Shown here: positions 12,201 through 23,866 of the stretch, one piece after another
Layout: every line of letters begins with the position of its first letter
Position numbering within the stretch: position 1 is the first letter of the stretch
Assembly: GCA_010015655.1 (NCBI GenBank)
Contig: ML976696.1
Location: forward strand, 124,001-188,000
DNA from: Bimuria novae-zelandiae CBS 107.79
Taxonomy: Eukaryota > Ascomycota > Dothideomycetes > Pleosporales > Didymosphaeriaceae
Reading direction: 5' to 3'
Length of the DNA stretch: 64,000 nucleotides
Notes under the pieces: model-generated
Seen by the model: the letters and a program-made list of their open reading frames with translations, nothing else
The model's database searches: none
What the model was told of the DNA's origin: nothing
Position numbers and translations under genes: made by a program

Positions 12201-14270
12201 GTGCAGTGTCTTATCTATAAGTGTAGTTACTTTATGCCACTTTAAGTACTCGCACACAGCGTGTAGCAAGTATTAGTCTCTATTATAGCAGGTCTCCCCT
12301 GTAGGGATAAGCTACACAAGATCAATTACAATACGATAGAATAGTCTCGTAGCCTATTCTTTAGGTTAGCGTCTACTTACTTAAGCTACTAATTTCGCTT
12401 TAATGCATGTGTCGCATTCTCGTAATTAAGGTGCTTAGGTATCTAGATCTAGAGCTATTCCTCTTACGTTCTTATTTATATAATTAATTGCTTCTTTGCT
12501 TGCATGGGCAAATAACTTATAAGCTTTAATGTAGGATGCTGCAATTGGGCGTTAATCCTCTCTCGAGGCCTTATATGCTCGCCGAAGCGCTGTAGCAAAA
12601 CTACTTAGCGTCGGTTAGTCGTTATCCTCGGCATCGATGATCCAGTGGCCATCCTTGTGCTATAGCGAGCAAATGACGTTTGATAGATAATACTAATATA
12701 TTATATCTCGTCCTAAGTTAAACTGCACACCTATTACTTGGCATCTTAAGAGGCTTATAACGTTCGTGAAGAAACCTTCTATAAGAGCAATATCTATAAG
12801 TTAGATCTAACCTATACTATAAGGCAAGTTTATATTAAAAGTAACTTTTCCCTAGGCTTGTATAGGTACTGTTAATCCTTCTATAAAGAGAATATCCTTT
12901 AGTTCTACCTTACGCGTCTCTGTCTATTCGAAACGGGTTAAGTTATAGATATAAATGTTGGAACTAGGGTCTAGAATCTATTAGTTAATAATTATAGGTA
13001 GCGCTTTCTGCTGCACCTGTTATAGCTATATAATAGAGAATAAGCTATAGGCAGCAAACCTCTAATTACAACTTATTAATGTCTTTCTATTATTAAGCTT
13101 TATTAGCTTATCTGCCTTCTTTATGCTTATCCTATCTCTTGTAAGAATATTACTAATTTTCTTAACTTGCTCTAGGTCCTTTAAGGTCTTTATAACCTTG
13201 GCTTGCGTGGCCTATACTAGTTAGAAGTTTTTTAGTTTCTTTAGATAGTCTAGGACTAGGTACTAGTAGTCCTTGTACCAGTGTTGGCTTCTACAGATAC
13301 ACTCTGGTTTTCCCTTTGGCGATCGTTCTTTCTATTCTTAGCTTTGTTGTGCTAAAACGCCTAGTGTAGTAAACGTTCCAGGTGAAGCTATAGTAAGTCC
13401 GATTCGTCGATGATATATCCTAAATTAGGCAACATAGTCCGCTAGAGATTAAATCTTATCTGTTTTCCTAATAGTTTCTTTTAGAATAAGGTCGTGGTGT
13501 GATGCAGCGGCCCACTTAGGAGTAATTATTCTAATAACTACTAGAAAATCGTCTTAGGCTTGATAGCCCGTTGTCTTAGGAAGGTCTGCCTCCCTGCATT
13601 AATTTATAATGTAAATCTAGTTATTAAGCTATTATTTAAGGTTATGGCTTTAAGGCTTCTCCTGCAGAGCGTGGTATTTAGTTACTAGCTCTTTACTACG
13701 TGTAGCTATAGTTAGTGCAAGCTACTGCTTAAGCGCGATTAATTAATTATAGACGTTGTCTTTTCTATTAATTAGGTAGAGGTGGCGAGTCGCGATAGTA
13801 TAGCTGATTTCTATAAGAAGCTCGCCTTCTCTCTGCTTTAGGTTTGTATATTCTGTTCTCTCGTATCTCTAGTCGTGAAGGAGATCGCTATACATCGCCT
13901 GCTAGCCTACATCTAACTGGCTAATCGCAGTTGCTCTAGCCTTAATAGCGCTAGGTAATAGTTTCGTGGGTTTAATAAGCTTTAGTAGCTCATCCTTTAG
14001 CTTTAAGATGTCGCAGTATTTTTAGATACCGTCTACAATAGCCTTCTCTCGTCGTAGCTAGAACCATGACTCCTAATCTGCTGGTCTATCCAGTATAACT
14101 GTCACGCGTGTGACTCCTGAGTCGCTAAGCGACATCGTGATCAATAGCGACACCACTTTATAGCTATCGTCTATATTAAGTCTTCGATGCCAATGCTACA
14201 GCGATTGACAATAGGTTTCCGATGCCGACGTCACGGCTATCGACAATATAAGGTCTGTAAAAATAAACTT
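9300..14270 (-). pseudogene. Copia gag-pol remnant
   Basis: Read on the minus strand: gag at about 14270-13300; a CCHC-type knuckle at about 13325-13262 (CICRSQHWYKDY); GAG-pre-integrase and integrase at about 12700-11800; reverse transcriptase at about 11000-10250 with the YVDD box surviving as YVDNIVVL near 10335-10305; RNase H at about 9720-9350. Stops (mainly TAG and TAA) occur throughout. Domain limits are estimates by eye. Confidence 0.7.
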
Positions 14271-14290
14271 AGTAATTATTAATTATAAGT

Positions 14291-14308
14291 GCAATCCGGG
14301 CTCATAAC
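14291..14308 (-). promoter_or_regulatory. Half-tRNA primer-binding site (initiator Met anticodon arm)
   Basis: The plus strand immediately left of the 5' LTR reads GCAATCCGGGCTCATAAC. GGGCTCATAAC matches the anticodon stem-loop of eukaryotic initiator tRNA-Met, with CAT as anticodon. Many Copia elements prime minus-strand DNA synthesis with a 5' half of this tRNA, so the position next to the LTR fits. Confidence 0.65.
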
Positions 14309-14463
14309 TGTGTGCGTACCATGGCAGGAGGCGAACTGGGTTGATTACTATCTGATAGAAGTCGGAGTGGCTATATACATGAAGTGGAGTATCTAGAAGA
14401 TTCTAGATCAGCAGGGTCACATGACTGTGTGACGACATAGTCGAGTTGTGATGTTGGCTAACA
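14309..14463 (-). repeat. 5' LTR of the Copia element
   Basis: 155 bp, the same length as the 8997-9151 copy, with TG...CA ends and followed by the second GAACA. It keeps G where the other copy has A in TTGATT, CTGATA and GTTGTGATGTTGG, contexts that point to TpG to TpA change in the partner. Confidence 0.9.
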
Positions 14464-17400
14464 GAACATGGCTCTGACTACTAAATAATCTAAACGTCCT
14501 TTGATACTTTAGTTCTAATACTACAGTAGCAGGAGCGGCTTCTGCTTAAAAACGCACCTTAGAAAGAAATAAACGACAAGATTGCTAGGATACTTAGCTC
14601 CGCCCCGGCAGAGGGCACAGTATAGTAGAGGACGGATAGACTAATGGCAGCAGTCTTAGAGGCAGTCCACGCACTAACACCTAGGGCTAAACTATCACCT
14701 TACACGAAAAGATAGTGGACCCAGGACCTAACGCAGCTACGCCGTATCTATACATACTAGAGGAACCGCGCCCGAGCCGAGAGGCGAGCAGGTGTAGCCA
14801 AGCCAGATCTAAAAGAAATAGTAAAAGGAGCGTTAAAATAGTACCATAATGCCATTTAGCAACAAAAGAAAAGGCACTAGAATAAGTTTCTAGCAGACAA
14901 TAATAATATCTAGAAGGTGGCTAAATACCTAAAAGCTGGTAGCGAGGCGTTTAGGAAAATCCCACAGCTTAATAGAGCTAATAGGATAACCACGGCTAAC
15001 TATAAGGAGCAAGTAGAGGAGTTGTTAGCTATATTCTTTCCCCTACTTCTAAGTAATATAGAAGATAAAGGGCCTAAACTGTAAAGAGCTCCTGTTAAGA
15101 TACTAGATATTACACTTAAGGAGGTAGAAAGGTAGCTACACGCCGCGAAGCCTTAGAAGGCACTAGGAGATAATAGCCTGCTAGCTATAGTTTAGAAGTA
15201 GACCTAGCTAGTAGTTAAATACCACGTCCTATTGCTATTCTAAAAGTCGCTAGAGGAGGGAGTACTACCTAGCTAATAGTAACACGCTAAGATCATCCCG
15301 CTTAAGAAGCTTAGCAAAGAAGACTATATAATTATAAAGGCCTAGAGGCTAATTTTACTCCTAGCGACGCTTAGGAAGCTTTTAGAGTTAGTAGTTGTGG
15401 AAAGGATTTTGCACGTAGTGGAGGTACACGGCCTCTTCCCTACTAACTACTTTAGAGCTTGTAAATAATAATTAGCTAAATAAGCACTAGTTCTCTTATA
15501 AGAGTAGATCTATACTACGTGGTAAGATTAACAGATTGTTAGCCTAATTAGTTTTGACGTTAAAGGGGCGTATAATAGAGTCTGTAAAGAGAGACTGCTG
15601 CAGAGAATAAAAGCACGAGGCATACTAGAGAAGCTACTATAGTAGATAAAAGCGTTTTGCTTAGCACGCACTGCCACGATACAAGTTAACGGGTAGACCT
15701 CTAAGATTTAAGACTTATCGCAGGCTAGACTGTCGTAAGAGTCTCCTCTTTTGCCAATCCTGTTTCTCTTCTTTAATGCCAACCTGGTATAACGACGCAT
15801 TAACAGCCACGAAGGAGCGATAGCTTTCGTCGATAACTTTATAGCATGGGTTTTAGGGCCCACGGCACAAAGCAACCGAAAAGGTATTAAAGCTATTATT
15901 AATAATGCCCTAGACTAGGAGAAAAGAAGTAGAGCGACGTTTAAAGTAGAAAAAATAGTAATTATCTATTTTACTCGTAAATTATACAAGAGTGCTACCG
16001 AACCGTTTACTATTAAAGGACAAACCGTACCACCGAAGGATTACGTTAAAATACTTAGAGTTCTTATAGACGCTAAATTAAAGTATTAGAAGCATATCGC
16101 GAGAGTAGCTACTAAGGGCCTAGAAGTAGTAATAGAGCTTAAATAGCTTAGAGGCCTTTCCCCTACTACGGCACGACAACTCTTTATAGTAATAGTCGCC
16201 CTAACGATAAACTATGCCTCTAATATCTAGATGCACGCCTTCAAAGATAAACTTATAAGACCTATTAATAGGGTCTAAAGAATTAGAGCGCAAGCGATTG
16301 TAGGGACGTTTACTATAGTAGTAATAAGTGTAGCGAAAGCTAAAGCACACATCCCCAGCGCGAAGGAACGGTTCTAGAAACAGGCGACTAAGCTATAGAC
16401 GGATATTTATACGCTACCTAAGAGCAACCCCCTTTAAAGGAACACATCCTAGATACAAAAATTTAGGAGACAACACTGCTTGCCACTCTACCAAGTAGCG
16501 GAAACGCTTAAGGGCATTATAATAGAAGAACTAGAAACTATTAATCCATGCCTACTAGTGCTATAGGAGAAAAGAGCATAGATAATTACTAAGGACATAG
16601 CACTACGCCTTAACTTAGACTAGGTAGTACGCATCGCTATAAGTAGCTCGTCACGAAATAGTGTAGTAGGAATAGGCGGAGCAATTAAAATCTGTAATAA
16701 TAAAACTCTTATCCTCTCCACTACACTGGGCAAGAGGGAAGAGCAGAACCCGTACGTAAGAGAGTTAGTAGTAATAGTAAAAACTATAGATATACTACTA
16801 AAGCTTAGGTCCTGTAATATTGCACTAGTAATAAGAAACAAAGCTGTCGTACTCACACTAAGAAGACCGCACCAATAATTAGGACAGAGATATAATAGCA
16901 GTATCTACAGATTGATTATAGTATTAGAAAGAGAGGGGAATACGATATCGTTCCTATGGCTCCTAATAAGTGAAGAATACGAACTTGCAACACTCGCCAA
17001 AAGGAAGGCAAAAGAAGCCACAAGACTAGGCGCTATACTATAGGTACTGCTCCTTAGGATGCGATTAATAACACTTAATATCGTAAGAAAACTCGGCACT
17101 GCCAAAAGGCTACTAGAAAGGGTTAGGAAATACTCTAAAACGATTAATATAGCACTATTAGGAAAGCATACGCGGTAACTCTACGACTAACTACTATAAA
17201 AAGAAGCTAGCGTACTTGTCTAACTTAGAATAGGTATAGTAAAGTTAAACGTATATTTACACTAAATTAGAGCCTCTGTAATAGATTAGTGCGAGTGTAG
17301 ACAAGCGCGAGAGATAGTAGAAAACTTTCTCTTCCGATGCAGAAGATAGACAACGTAGAGGACAGAGATGTTACAATATACATAAATAAATAGAAGCAAC

Positions 17401-17520
17401 ATGTCTTTCTACCTAGGTGGAAAGGCCCCTACGGATAACGAGAAATAGGCTCCAAATATGGACGCGGTCCGAGTAATAATACAGTTTGTAATTACTATAG
17501 GTCACCTTAACGCAAACTAA
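14464..17520 (+). pseudogene. LINE ORF2 remnant after the Copia insertion
   Basis: This continues the endonuclease and then the reverse transcriptase: KGAYNRVCKERLL (about 15555-15600), PILFLFFNANLV (about 15750-15790) and FVDNFIAWV (about 15825-15855), the last being the YVDD-type box with Asp to Asn. After a degraded RNase H-like region (16540-17200) a C-terminal zinc motif reads CECRQAREIVENFLFRC at about 17291-17345, allowing for degraded positions. Inactive. Confidence 0.7.
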
Positions 17521-17879
17521 TAATAGATAAACAAAGATTCCTAACTACCTCACACAATTAACCTACCCCACACATTACCTCGTGGCATAGAAGCAGGCGC
17601 CGCTTCACCCGCTAAAGATAAGACGTTAAACACTTAGAGAATGCACTCTAAGCTAGTCTACGATTAACACTACTAACCTACGAGAAATTAGAGAGAAAGG
17701 GCAAGCAGAGAAGGACGGAAGCGTAAAAGGATTAAATATAGGCTAAATAAGATTAGAACCTGCTAGAGGAAGTAGAATAATGTAAATATAAGGGCTAAAT
17801 AAGGCTAAGATTACTAGAGGAAGTGAAATAGTAAATTAGCGTTAGTAGCCCTTTTAGCTTAGCCGCCGGGCGTTAATGA

Positions 17880-17897
17880 AGTGTGTGTGTGTGTGTA
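17880..17897 (+). repeat. (GT)n tract at the LINE 3' end
   Basis: About nine GT units follow directly after the shared LINE terminus. It may be the tail of this copy, replacing the AATC tail seen in the other LINE. Confidence 0.6.
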
Positions 17898-18185
17898 TAT
17901 CTTGGTGCGCCTTACATATTTCTACCTGTACCTGATCCCGGTCATCCTTGCAGCTGGGGAACGGGTACTGCTTCCCCGGGGACAGGCGCCGCCAGATGGG
18001 CTGCAAGGTTCCTGCCAGCTCTCGACCCCCACAAGGAACCGGAAACAATGTCGTGATCTTGTTTTCTCAACTTAGCTCTTTTCAGGAACACTCAACAGTT
18101 TTGCGCCCTGGCTCCCGGCATCCTTTTCCGTGCCGCGACAGTCAGCGCGCCACCCCAACATGATCGCTCGGCCAACAACATGAGG
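17898..18185. other. GC-rich island without a supported gene
   Basis: About 290 bp of GC-rich, unmutated-looking sequence between repeats. Short overlapping frames exist on both strands but none has a recognisable domain. It contains one arm (18128-18153) of an inverted repeat whose partner lies at 20621-20646. Confidence 0.4.
18128..18153 (+). repeat. Left arm of a 26-bp distant inverted repeat
   Basis: This matches the reverse complement of 20621-20646 with about one mismatch (core CAGTCAGCGCGCCAC). The arms lie 2.5 kb apart and enclose mainly AT-rich DNA, so they may be ends of an insertion or two copies of a short repeat. Confidence 0.55.
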
Positions 18186-18189
18186 CTAC

Positions 18190-19195
18190 TAAGCCACCTA
18201 TAATTAATATTATTACGAGATTTTTCAGATTTAGGGTCGCTAAGGCCCATAAATAATTACAAACTACTTAAATTATTAATATTTACTTAGTATTTTATTA
18301 ATTTAGCCTCTGCGTAATTATAAGGTAGAAGTAATAAATAAGGCTTTATTAATATCTATAGCTTTACTCTAAGGCTATTTTTTTTTAATAAATTTACTAA
18401 AAGTTTTTAAGGCCTTTTTATTACCCTTTTTAAATAATTTAATATAATTCTAGAGCTACCTTTATACCTTATAGGTCTATTACTTAAAGTGTTACTTTAT
18501 AGCTTTATTAGTCTTCTACTTTACGCGTATATTTTCAGTAGCTACTTAAGTAATATACTTTTCTTAAAGTAGCTTTATTTTAAGCTACTAACTAGTCCGA
18601 CGGGCCTCTACATACGTACTTTTTTAAAGCTATAATTACTACGCTTTAGTATTTTTTTATATTAATAATTACGTGTCTACTATATACTATAGACTAATAA
18701 AAAAGTAGTTCTACTATAATGCTTATCTATCTAAGTAAGAAGTATTAAATTATTATACTTTAAGTATTTTTTTACGTTATTAGAGTCTCTTATAGGACTT
18801 TATTTTCATGCTCTAGGAGTTACTTTTATATAAAAATTAAATATACTATTTAACTTAGCTTCTTAGTCTTATTAGTGTCCTCTATATTAATAGTAGCCTT
18901 TAATAGCTAATTAATCTTTCTTTAATTTAAAGCGCAAAGTACTAAAGTTAAACTTTTTTATAATTATTACTTAGATAACTAAGCTTAATTAAATCTATTA
19001 AGAATAATTATTAGATCTANNNNNNNNNNGGGGGTACTAGTAGCTTAAAGGCCTAAAGTATTAATAGCTACCTTATAGTGTTAACCTAGACTTTTTAAAA
19101 TAGGCTAAAGAAGTCTCTTTTAGTAATAAAGGCTAATAGCTTATTTAAATACATAGTTAAATATATAGAGCTCTAGAGGCTATAATATGTAGGTT
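18190..19195 (-). mobile_element. Pogo-like DNA transposon remnant
   Basis: AT-rich and stop-ridden sequence begins here. The first bases include TATTATTACGAGATTTTT, which recurs at 54564-54581 at the start of a similar remnant. Minus-strand translation of 18420-18350 resembles the Lys-rich C-terminal tail (KGNKKALK) of fungal Pogo/Fot1 transposases. No intact DDE motif could be read, and the element crosses an assembly gap. Confidence 0.4.
19020..19029. other. Assembly gap (10 Ns)
   Basis: A run of 10 N characters. The true length is unknown, and sequence on either side need not be contiguous. Confidence 0.95.
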
Positions 19196-20580
19196 AAATG
19201 TTGTAACGATCACCAGGCCCATAGCAGTAGAAAAGCTAGACAAGTACGTTAAGAGGGTCGCTGTTGGCAAAAGGGTTAAGTAGAGGGAACACAAGGGAGC
19301 GCGGGACAGCTTAGGTTAGCAGTTACGTGACGAAGTCCCGCATAAACGGAGGTCCTACGGGACTACTAAAGTCCCTGGGACTACAGGGTCTTAGCGGGAC
19401 TATAAGGAAGTAATAGACTAATATATAGTATAATAATTCTCCTATTAGTATTTCCTTCTTTATTATTAACTTATATATCTTCTGTGCGAGTACATTTTTA
19501 TATACAGACTAATAGTTTTTATATTTATTATAAAATTATATTATATAGCCACGTGTTAAGTGCTGCATTAACTTATATTATTAAATAATTTATAAAGTGC
19601 CACTTTAGCCTTACTGTCCTAACCTAGATCAGACCAAGGTATAAGCGCTTTATAACAAATATAGTAAATAAATAGCTAACAGGATCTTATTACGATTACA
19701 ATAGTTAATAAAATCTATAGTAACATAAGATCTATAGCTATTAAGAATTAATAGTTAATAAGATTATCTAGTTTTAGCTTTTATAAGGTAATTAAACACC
19801 TACTGTAACTATATAAGGCCTATCTAATTGCTTAACTAGCTAGATTTAGATATAGTAATAAAGACCTAATAGTATTCAGGATTAAAATCCTTAAACTAAC
19901 TTAATTATATATTTATAGACGTGGCCTAATAGATTAGAGCTAGATCTAGGGCAGATCCGTTAGCGCATATATAGGCTATAAACAATATCCACTCACGGCT
20001 ACCAGCTTGGATAGCCTGCCTCACAGCCTTGCTCTAATACAGAGATCTATTAAAGATCCTCTTTAAGCGGCAGGTAATGCCAAGCATGCAGTCTTTCTTG
20101 TCTATATTATATATATGCTAAGTCTCGATCTAATACTATATAATCTTTTGCTATAGAAGCTTAAAGTAAAGCCTATATTTAACTAAGAAATTAGCTTTAT
20201 AGTAATTATTATTAATACTAACTATTTATTATAATATTAAGAGTTTAGCGTTACGCCTAACAAAGTAATTAATCTATTATATAAAAATATCCTTTTTAGT
20301 AATAGTAAAGGCAAAGCTTTATAGCATTCGCTATATAAGAAGAAGGCTATATTTAGTAAAGCATTTAATATATTATAGGACCTCCTTTTCTTATTATTAG
20401 CTAAAATTTTAGTAATTTTAGTAAAGATTTAGCAAGGCGTGCATAGCACGTTTATACTAGCATATTAATATAAATTATATAATACTAAACTCTTTTATAA
20501 TTTTTTTTATATAAGAAGGTTTCTCTAGGTCGTTGTAATTTAATTGCAGTAATTACCGCCTTAATTAGGTATATATTGGT
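19196..20580. other. Possible LTR fragment and AT-rich unassigned DNA
   Basis: The segment 19200-19410 is GC-richer. It starts TGTAACGATCACCAGG, which resembles a retrotransposon LTR start, and contains a short palindrome-rich stretch around 19350-19400. The rest to 20580 is AT-rich with a small GC-richer patch near 19980-20090. No coding domain was recognised and no matching second LTR was found. Confidence 0.3.
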
Positions 20581-20620
20581 GGAGGTGCTGCGCGTCACAG
20601 TTGGGGCGTCTTATTGTTAA

Positions 20621-20646
20621 GTGGCGCGCTGACTGTCTCGGCACGG
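20621..20646 (-). repeat. Right arm of the 26-bp distant inverted repeat
   Basis: Partner of 18128-18153 (core GTGGCGCGCTGACTGTC). It lies at the edge where AT-rich sequence gives way to a GC-richer island. Confidence 0.55.
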
Positions 20647-21440
20647 TTCAGCTTCCCCGTCCTAATACCACGGTCTTATCTATGACTTCACTCTCAAGCT
20701 CGTAGTTCTTCATTGCTGAAAATTAAATGAAAATACCCGCAGCAATTTACTACCGTGGCCAAGATCAGCCTGCAGTCAGTACTAGTGTTATTAAATGCTT
20801 GATTCTCGTTGCCGTTTCGAAACTGTTGTCAGGCGCTAAAAAGGAGAGCCTTGCCGCATTGACCCTAGCGCCGAGCTAACCTCCGAAATTACATGCCACC
20901 ACGTGGCCTAGCCCTAGCCTTAAAGCCCTAAAGACCACCCGCCGACACTCGAGGTATTGACGCGCTCTAGGCTACAATTTTATTAGAACCATCGGGATAT
21001 TAACGCAGGTGTTGTTAAGATAGCACGATGCGAAAGTTATGACTTTCTCGGTTATCATGTGTCGCATGATCTATTCAAGTCGTTAACGACGATAAAAGCA
21101 AGCTTACACTTCTTATGTGCACAGGCTCGCTCCTGCTGCGCCTTCAGCCCCATTGGCTTTCAAAGTTTGTTACTGTGCCGCATCAGAGTAGATAGCTCGC
21201 TCTGTTATCAACCATCGCTAAAGCAGACATGTCGACATTAAGTACACGCATTGAAAGCGATCTTCCCTCCACTGCTAACATTACCGTCAATCTTGCTCTC
21301 TCATCATCCACTCTACAATGGGACCTTTCCCCCGTCGCAGAGCCTTTAGAAGTTATCATCACTGCGCGCATCACCGAGTCTAGCCGTCCGTCATCCCCGG
21401 TCACCATCTATAAGCGGGCAGGCATATGAGGACAACAAGT

Positions 21441-21584
21441 TGTATTGCTATCTGCAGAAAAGAGTGTGTGGAGTGAGGAGTCTGTCGAGAAAGAAAGTAG
21501 TAGTCAAGAGCTTTATCTTGAAGTCAGTGGCCCGTGCTCCTACATAGAACCTTCTACAATCTCTGAGGTAGTCACGTGGCTACA
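21441..21584 (+). repeat. Dispersed 144-bp repeat, copy 1
   Basis: This matches 37643-37784 in the same orientation with scattered differences. It runs from TGTATTGC to GGCTACA, so TG...CA ends are possible, as in a solo LTR. Bases outside this interval do not match, and no target duplication links the two copies. Confidence 0.75.
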
Positions 21585-21660
21585 CCCCCCCCCCCCTAGC
21601 TGCGGTGTATCCACACCAAAGCTGATGCTCCGTACTATACCTAAATTAGCAGTATATAAT

Positions 21661-21909
21661 AGCATCTAAAGTAAAGACTTTTTTAAATTTCTTCTATAAA
21701 TATTTCTTAATATTTTATAGGCCTAGCTACTTTACAAAGTTAGTATACTTTTAACGTATAAAGCTTTTGATAAGTCTGTTAGCTAGTATCTAATTAGTAA
21801 GCTTTTATTAAATTAATATACGTCCTTTTACTTATTCTTATTTAAGCTAATACTAGTAAGTATTAACGTAGCGTAACTTTATAGATAGCTTGTCCTTATT
21901 TTTAGTAAT
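21661..21909. other. AT-rich unassigned DNA
   Basis: Strongly AT-rich flank of the Gypsy element. No gene or domain seen. Confidence 0.4.
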
Positions 21910-21914
21910 AATAC

Positions 21915-22347
21915 TGTTAAGATCTGTCGAGATCCAACATAACGCGGGCGGGGCACTGGCACTTATCTATGCGCTTAGCAAAGAATTCTAACTTAGCTAC
22001 AAGTCACTTGACAAGTCATGCGTCCCAGAAATATCGGACGTCCTAGAAGTATCTTGGCACTTGGGACTTTAGGACTCTAAAAATTATTAGGATTTATAGG
22101 ATTAGCTATGTATATAGAAACGCTAAGTATAGTCCTTCTATACTTATATTTAACTTAAGTTATTAATTTATTATATAGATTATACTCTAGCTCTAGTAAA
22201 TTCGTTTATAACTACGCACTACCTTTAATACTAATAACCTTATTAATACGCGTAAGTTATTAATACCCCTTTTTTATCTTATTAGTACTTTTACTTAAGA
22301 ACTAACCCTAGTCTCCTTTAGGACTAGTTATCCTAAAGAGCTTGATA
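21915..22347 (+). repeat. 5' LTR of the Gypsy element
   Basis: 433 bp, starting TGTTAAGATCTG. A TATA-like GTATATAG lies at about 22110. The same family of LTR recurs at 63193-63614. Confidence 0.88.
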
Positions 22348-22439
22348 TCTTAAACATCCTTAATATAAGTACTATAAGGACTCCTACCTTTTTTATAGCT
22401 TCTAATAACACTAGTATCTAACTACTAAAGAATAGTAGG

Positions 22440-23420
22440 AATAAGGCGTATAAACCTAATTTGTATAATAATAATTGCAAACTTCTTAATATATAATTAT
22501 TAGAGCTAGACCTGTACTTCTTCGACTAAAATAAAGAACTTATAAATAAAAAGAAAGTTGTCTTTATAGTAATATACATGCAAGGAGCAGGTAAAGAATA
22601 GATCTAACTATACCTAGTTAAATAGATAGACATGGACTTTAAGAACGAGGATGAGAACTACATATATAGCTATGCTAACGTAGTTAATATTATTAAGGAC
22701 TATCTTAACTTTAAGAAGTGCGTTAAATAACTATTTAAAATCGCTAATAAAACTACTATAGCTAAACACGCTATCTAGATAATTAAGTAATAATAATCTA
22801 TAGCTAAATATATAGCTAAATTCCGCAAGTATACTATATAGCTTAAGTAAAAAGAAGAATCTCATAAGACTATATATAAGTAAGGACTTAAATATAAGGT
22901 ATAAGTGAAACTCCTACGTAGTAGTATAAAAATTAAAACCTTTAATAAACTATATAAGGAATTAATTAGGATTAATAGAGAATAGTTCGCACTATAAGAA
23001 GAATTTCGCAAGAATCTAAGGAATGCCAGCTTTAGTAGAGCAGTACCTGTGGTCTATAGAGCACTAAAAGTACCTTGACGTTAGTAACGCGACTCTTACA
23101 GTTACTAGCTAATAAAAGGAATTTAGTTTAATAACTTAAAAAAGTGAATAAAGAAGGTCCTAGGCCCTTAAAAGCCTAAGAATAACTATATATAACTCTT
23201 AAATAGAACTTAACTACTAAGGACTAAGATACGTACCTACTTTATATATAAAAAACTAGGACACATTACCAGGAACTATAGATCTAAGAATAAGGTTATT
23301 AGATAGTTAAATATACTAAATATTAACACCGATTTAGAAAACAAAGAATAGTAGGTAATACTTACTATTACGTAATCTATTATTCTAGACAAAGACTTAG
23401 AGTAATTAGAATTGCCAGAC
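22440..23420 (+). pseudogene. Gypsy gag remnant
   Basis: Broken frame with stretches resembling retrotransposon gag: LDLYFF (about 22505-22525), then YMQGAGKE (about 22574-22600), and a zinc knuckle reading KKLGHITRNYRSKN at about 23250-23290, with Cys positions mutated. The 3' part is interrupted at 23867 by a Fot1/Pogo insertion. Confidence 0.6.
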
Positions 23421-23866
23421 CTCTAAGTATACAAGAATACTAATAATGAAGGTTTAGATAAAGAAAACAATCTAATGTAATAATCTTTTACACAATACCT
23501 AAATATAAGATAATCTTTAGAAGAAGTTAAATAGTAAAATATTTTTAACTTTTTAAAAATATAATAATCTAGAGAAACAGACGTTAGATATTTAATAATA
23601 AAAACTAAATACGTCACGTATCTACTAAAATAAAATAACCTAATTAGCAAGGCCGTGCGAGACTTTATAGACTATAGATATAAATATTAAGACCTACGTA
23701 AAATATACATTATAGAAAAAAATAATTATAAACTAAAATACTACCTAGACCACTAAACCCCTAATTATAGTACCCTGAAATAGAGATACTATATATATAA
23801 CTCATATACCACACACTACGCAAGAAAGTAAAAAAGATATTTTCTAAATTAAAAATAATAATACTA

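Larger units (their letters stand above)
8997..14463 (-). mobile_element. Copia-type LTR retrotransposon nested in the LINE
   Basis: Boundaries are exact: two 155-bp LTRs starting TGTG and ending AACA, flanked by the 5-bp duplication GAACA (8992-8996 and 14464-14468). Orientation is minus. The primer-binding site lies inside the right LTR, a purine tract (AGGGGGG on the minus strand) lies inside the left LTR, and gag-pol reads right to left in Copia order with integrase before reverse transcriptase. The coding region is full of stops, so the element is dead. Confidence 0.9.
6763..17897 (+). mobile_element. Tad1-like LINE, plus strand, split by a nested Copia element
   Basis: A second LINE runs in the plus direction: leader (about 6763-7090), ORF1 (about 7100-8420), endonuclease start (about 8420-8996), then the Copia insertion (8997-14463), and the rest of ORF2 (14464 to about 17520). 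Its 3' end (GCCGGGCGTTAAT) matches the terminus of the first LINE and is followed by a (GT)n tract at about 17880-17897. Removing the Copia element and one copy of GAACA rejoins the endonuclease reading HGSD. Stop codons interrupt every domain. Confidence 0.8.
20581..21660. other. GC-richer island without a supported gene
   Basis: About 1.1 kb of near-balanced composition. Open frames of 60-74 codons occur on both strands, overlap one another and lack recognisable domains. It contains a dispersed repeat copy (21441-21584) followed by a run of 12 C (about 21584-21596). Confidence 0.4.

Noticed and set aside
14291..14308. Possible tRNA gene
   Set aside because: Only an anticodon-arm match; no acceptor, D or T arms around it. 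Its place next to the LTR explains it as a primer site.
17881..18163. Small frames in the GC-rich island after the LINE
   Set aside because: Three overlapping frames on both strands, two starting near the GT tract; no domain.
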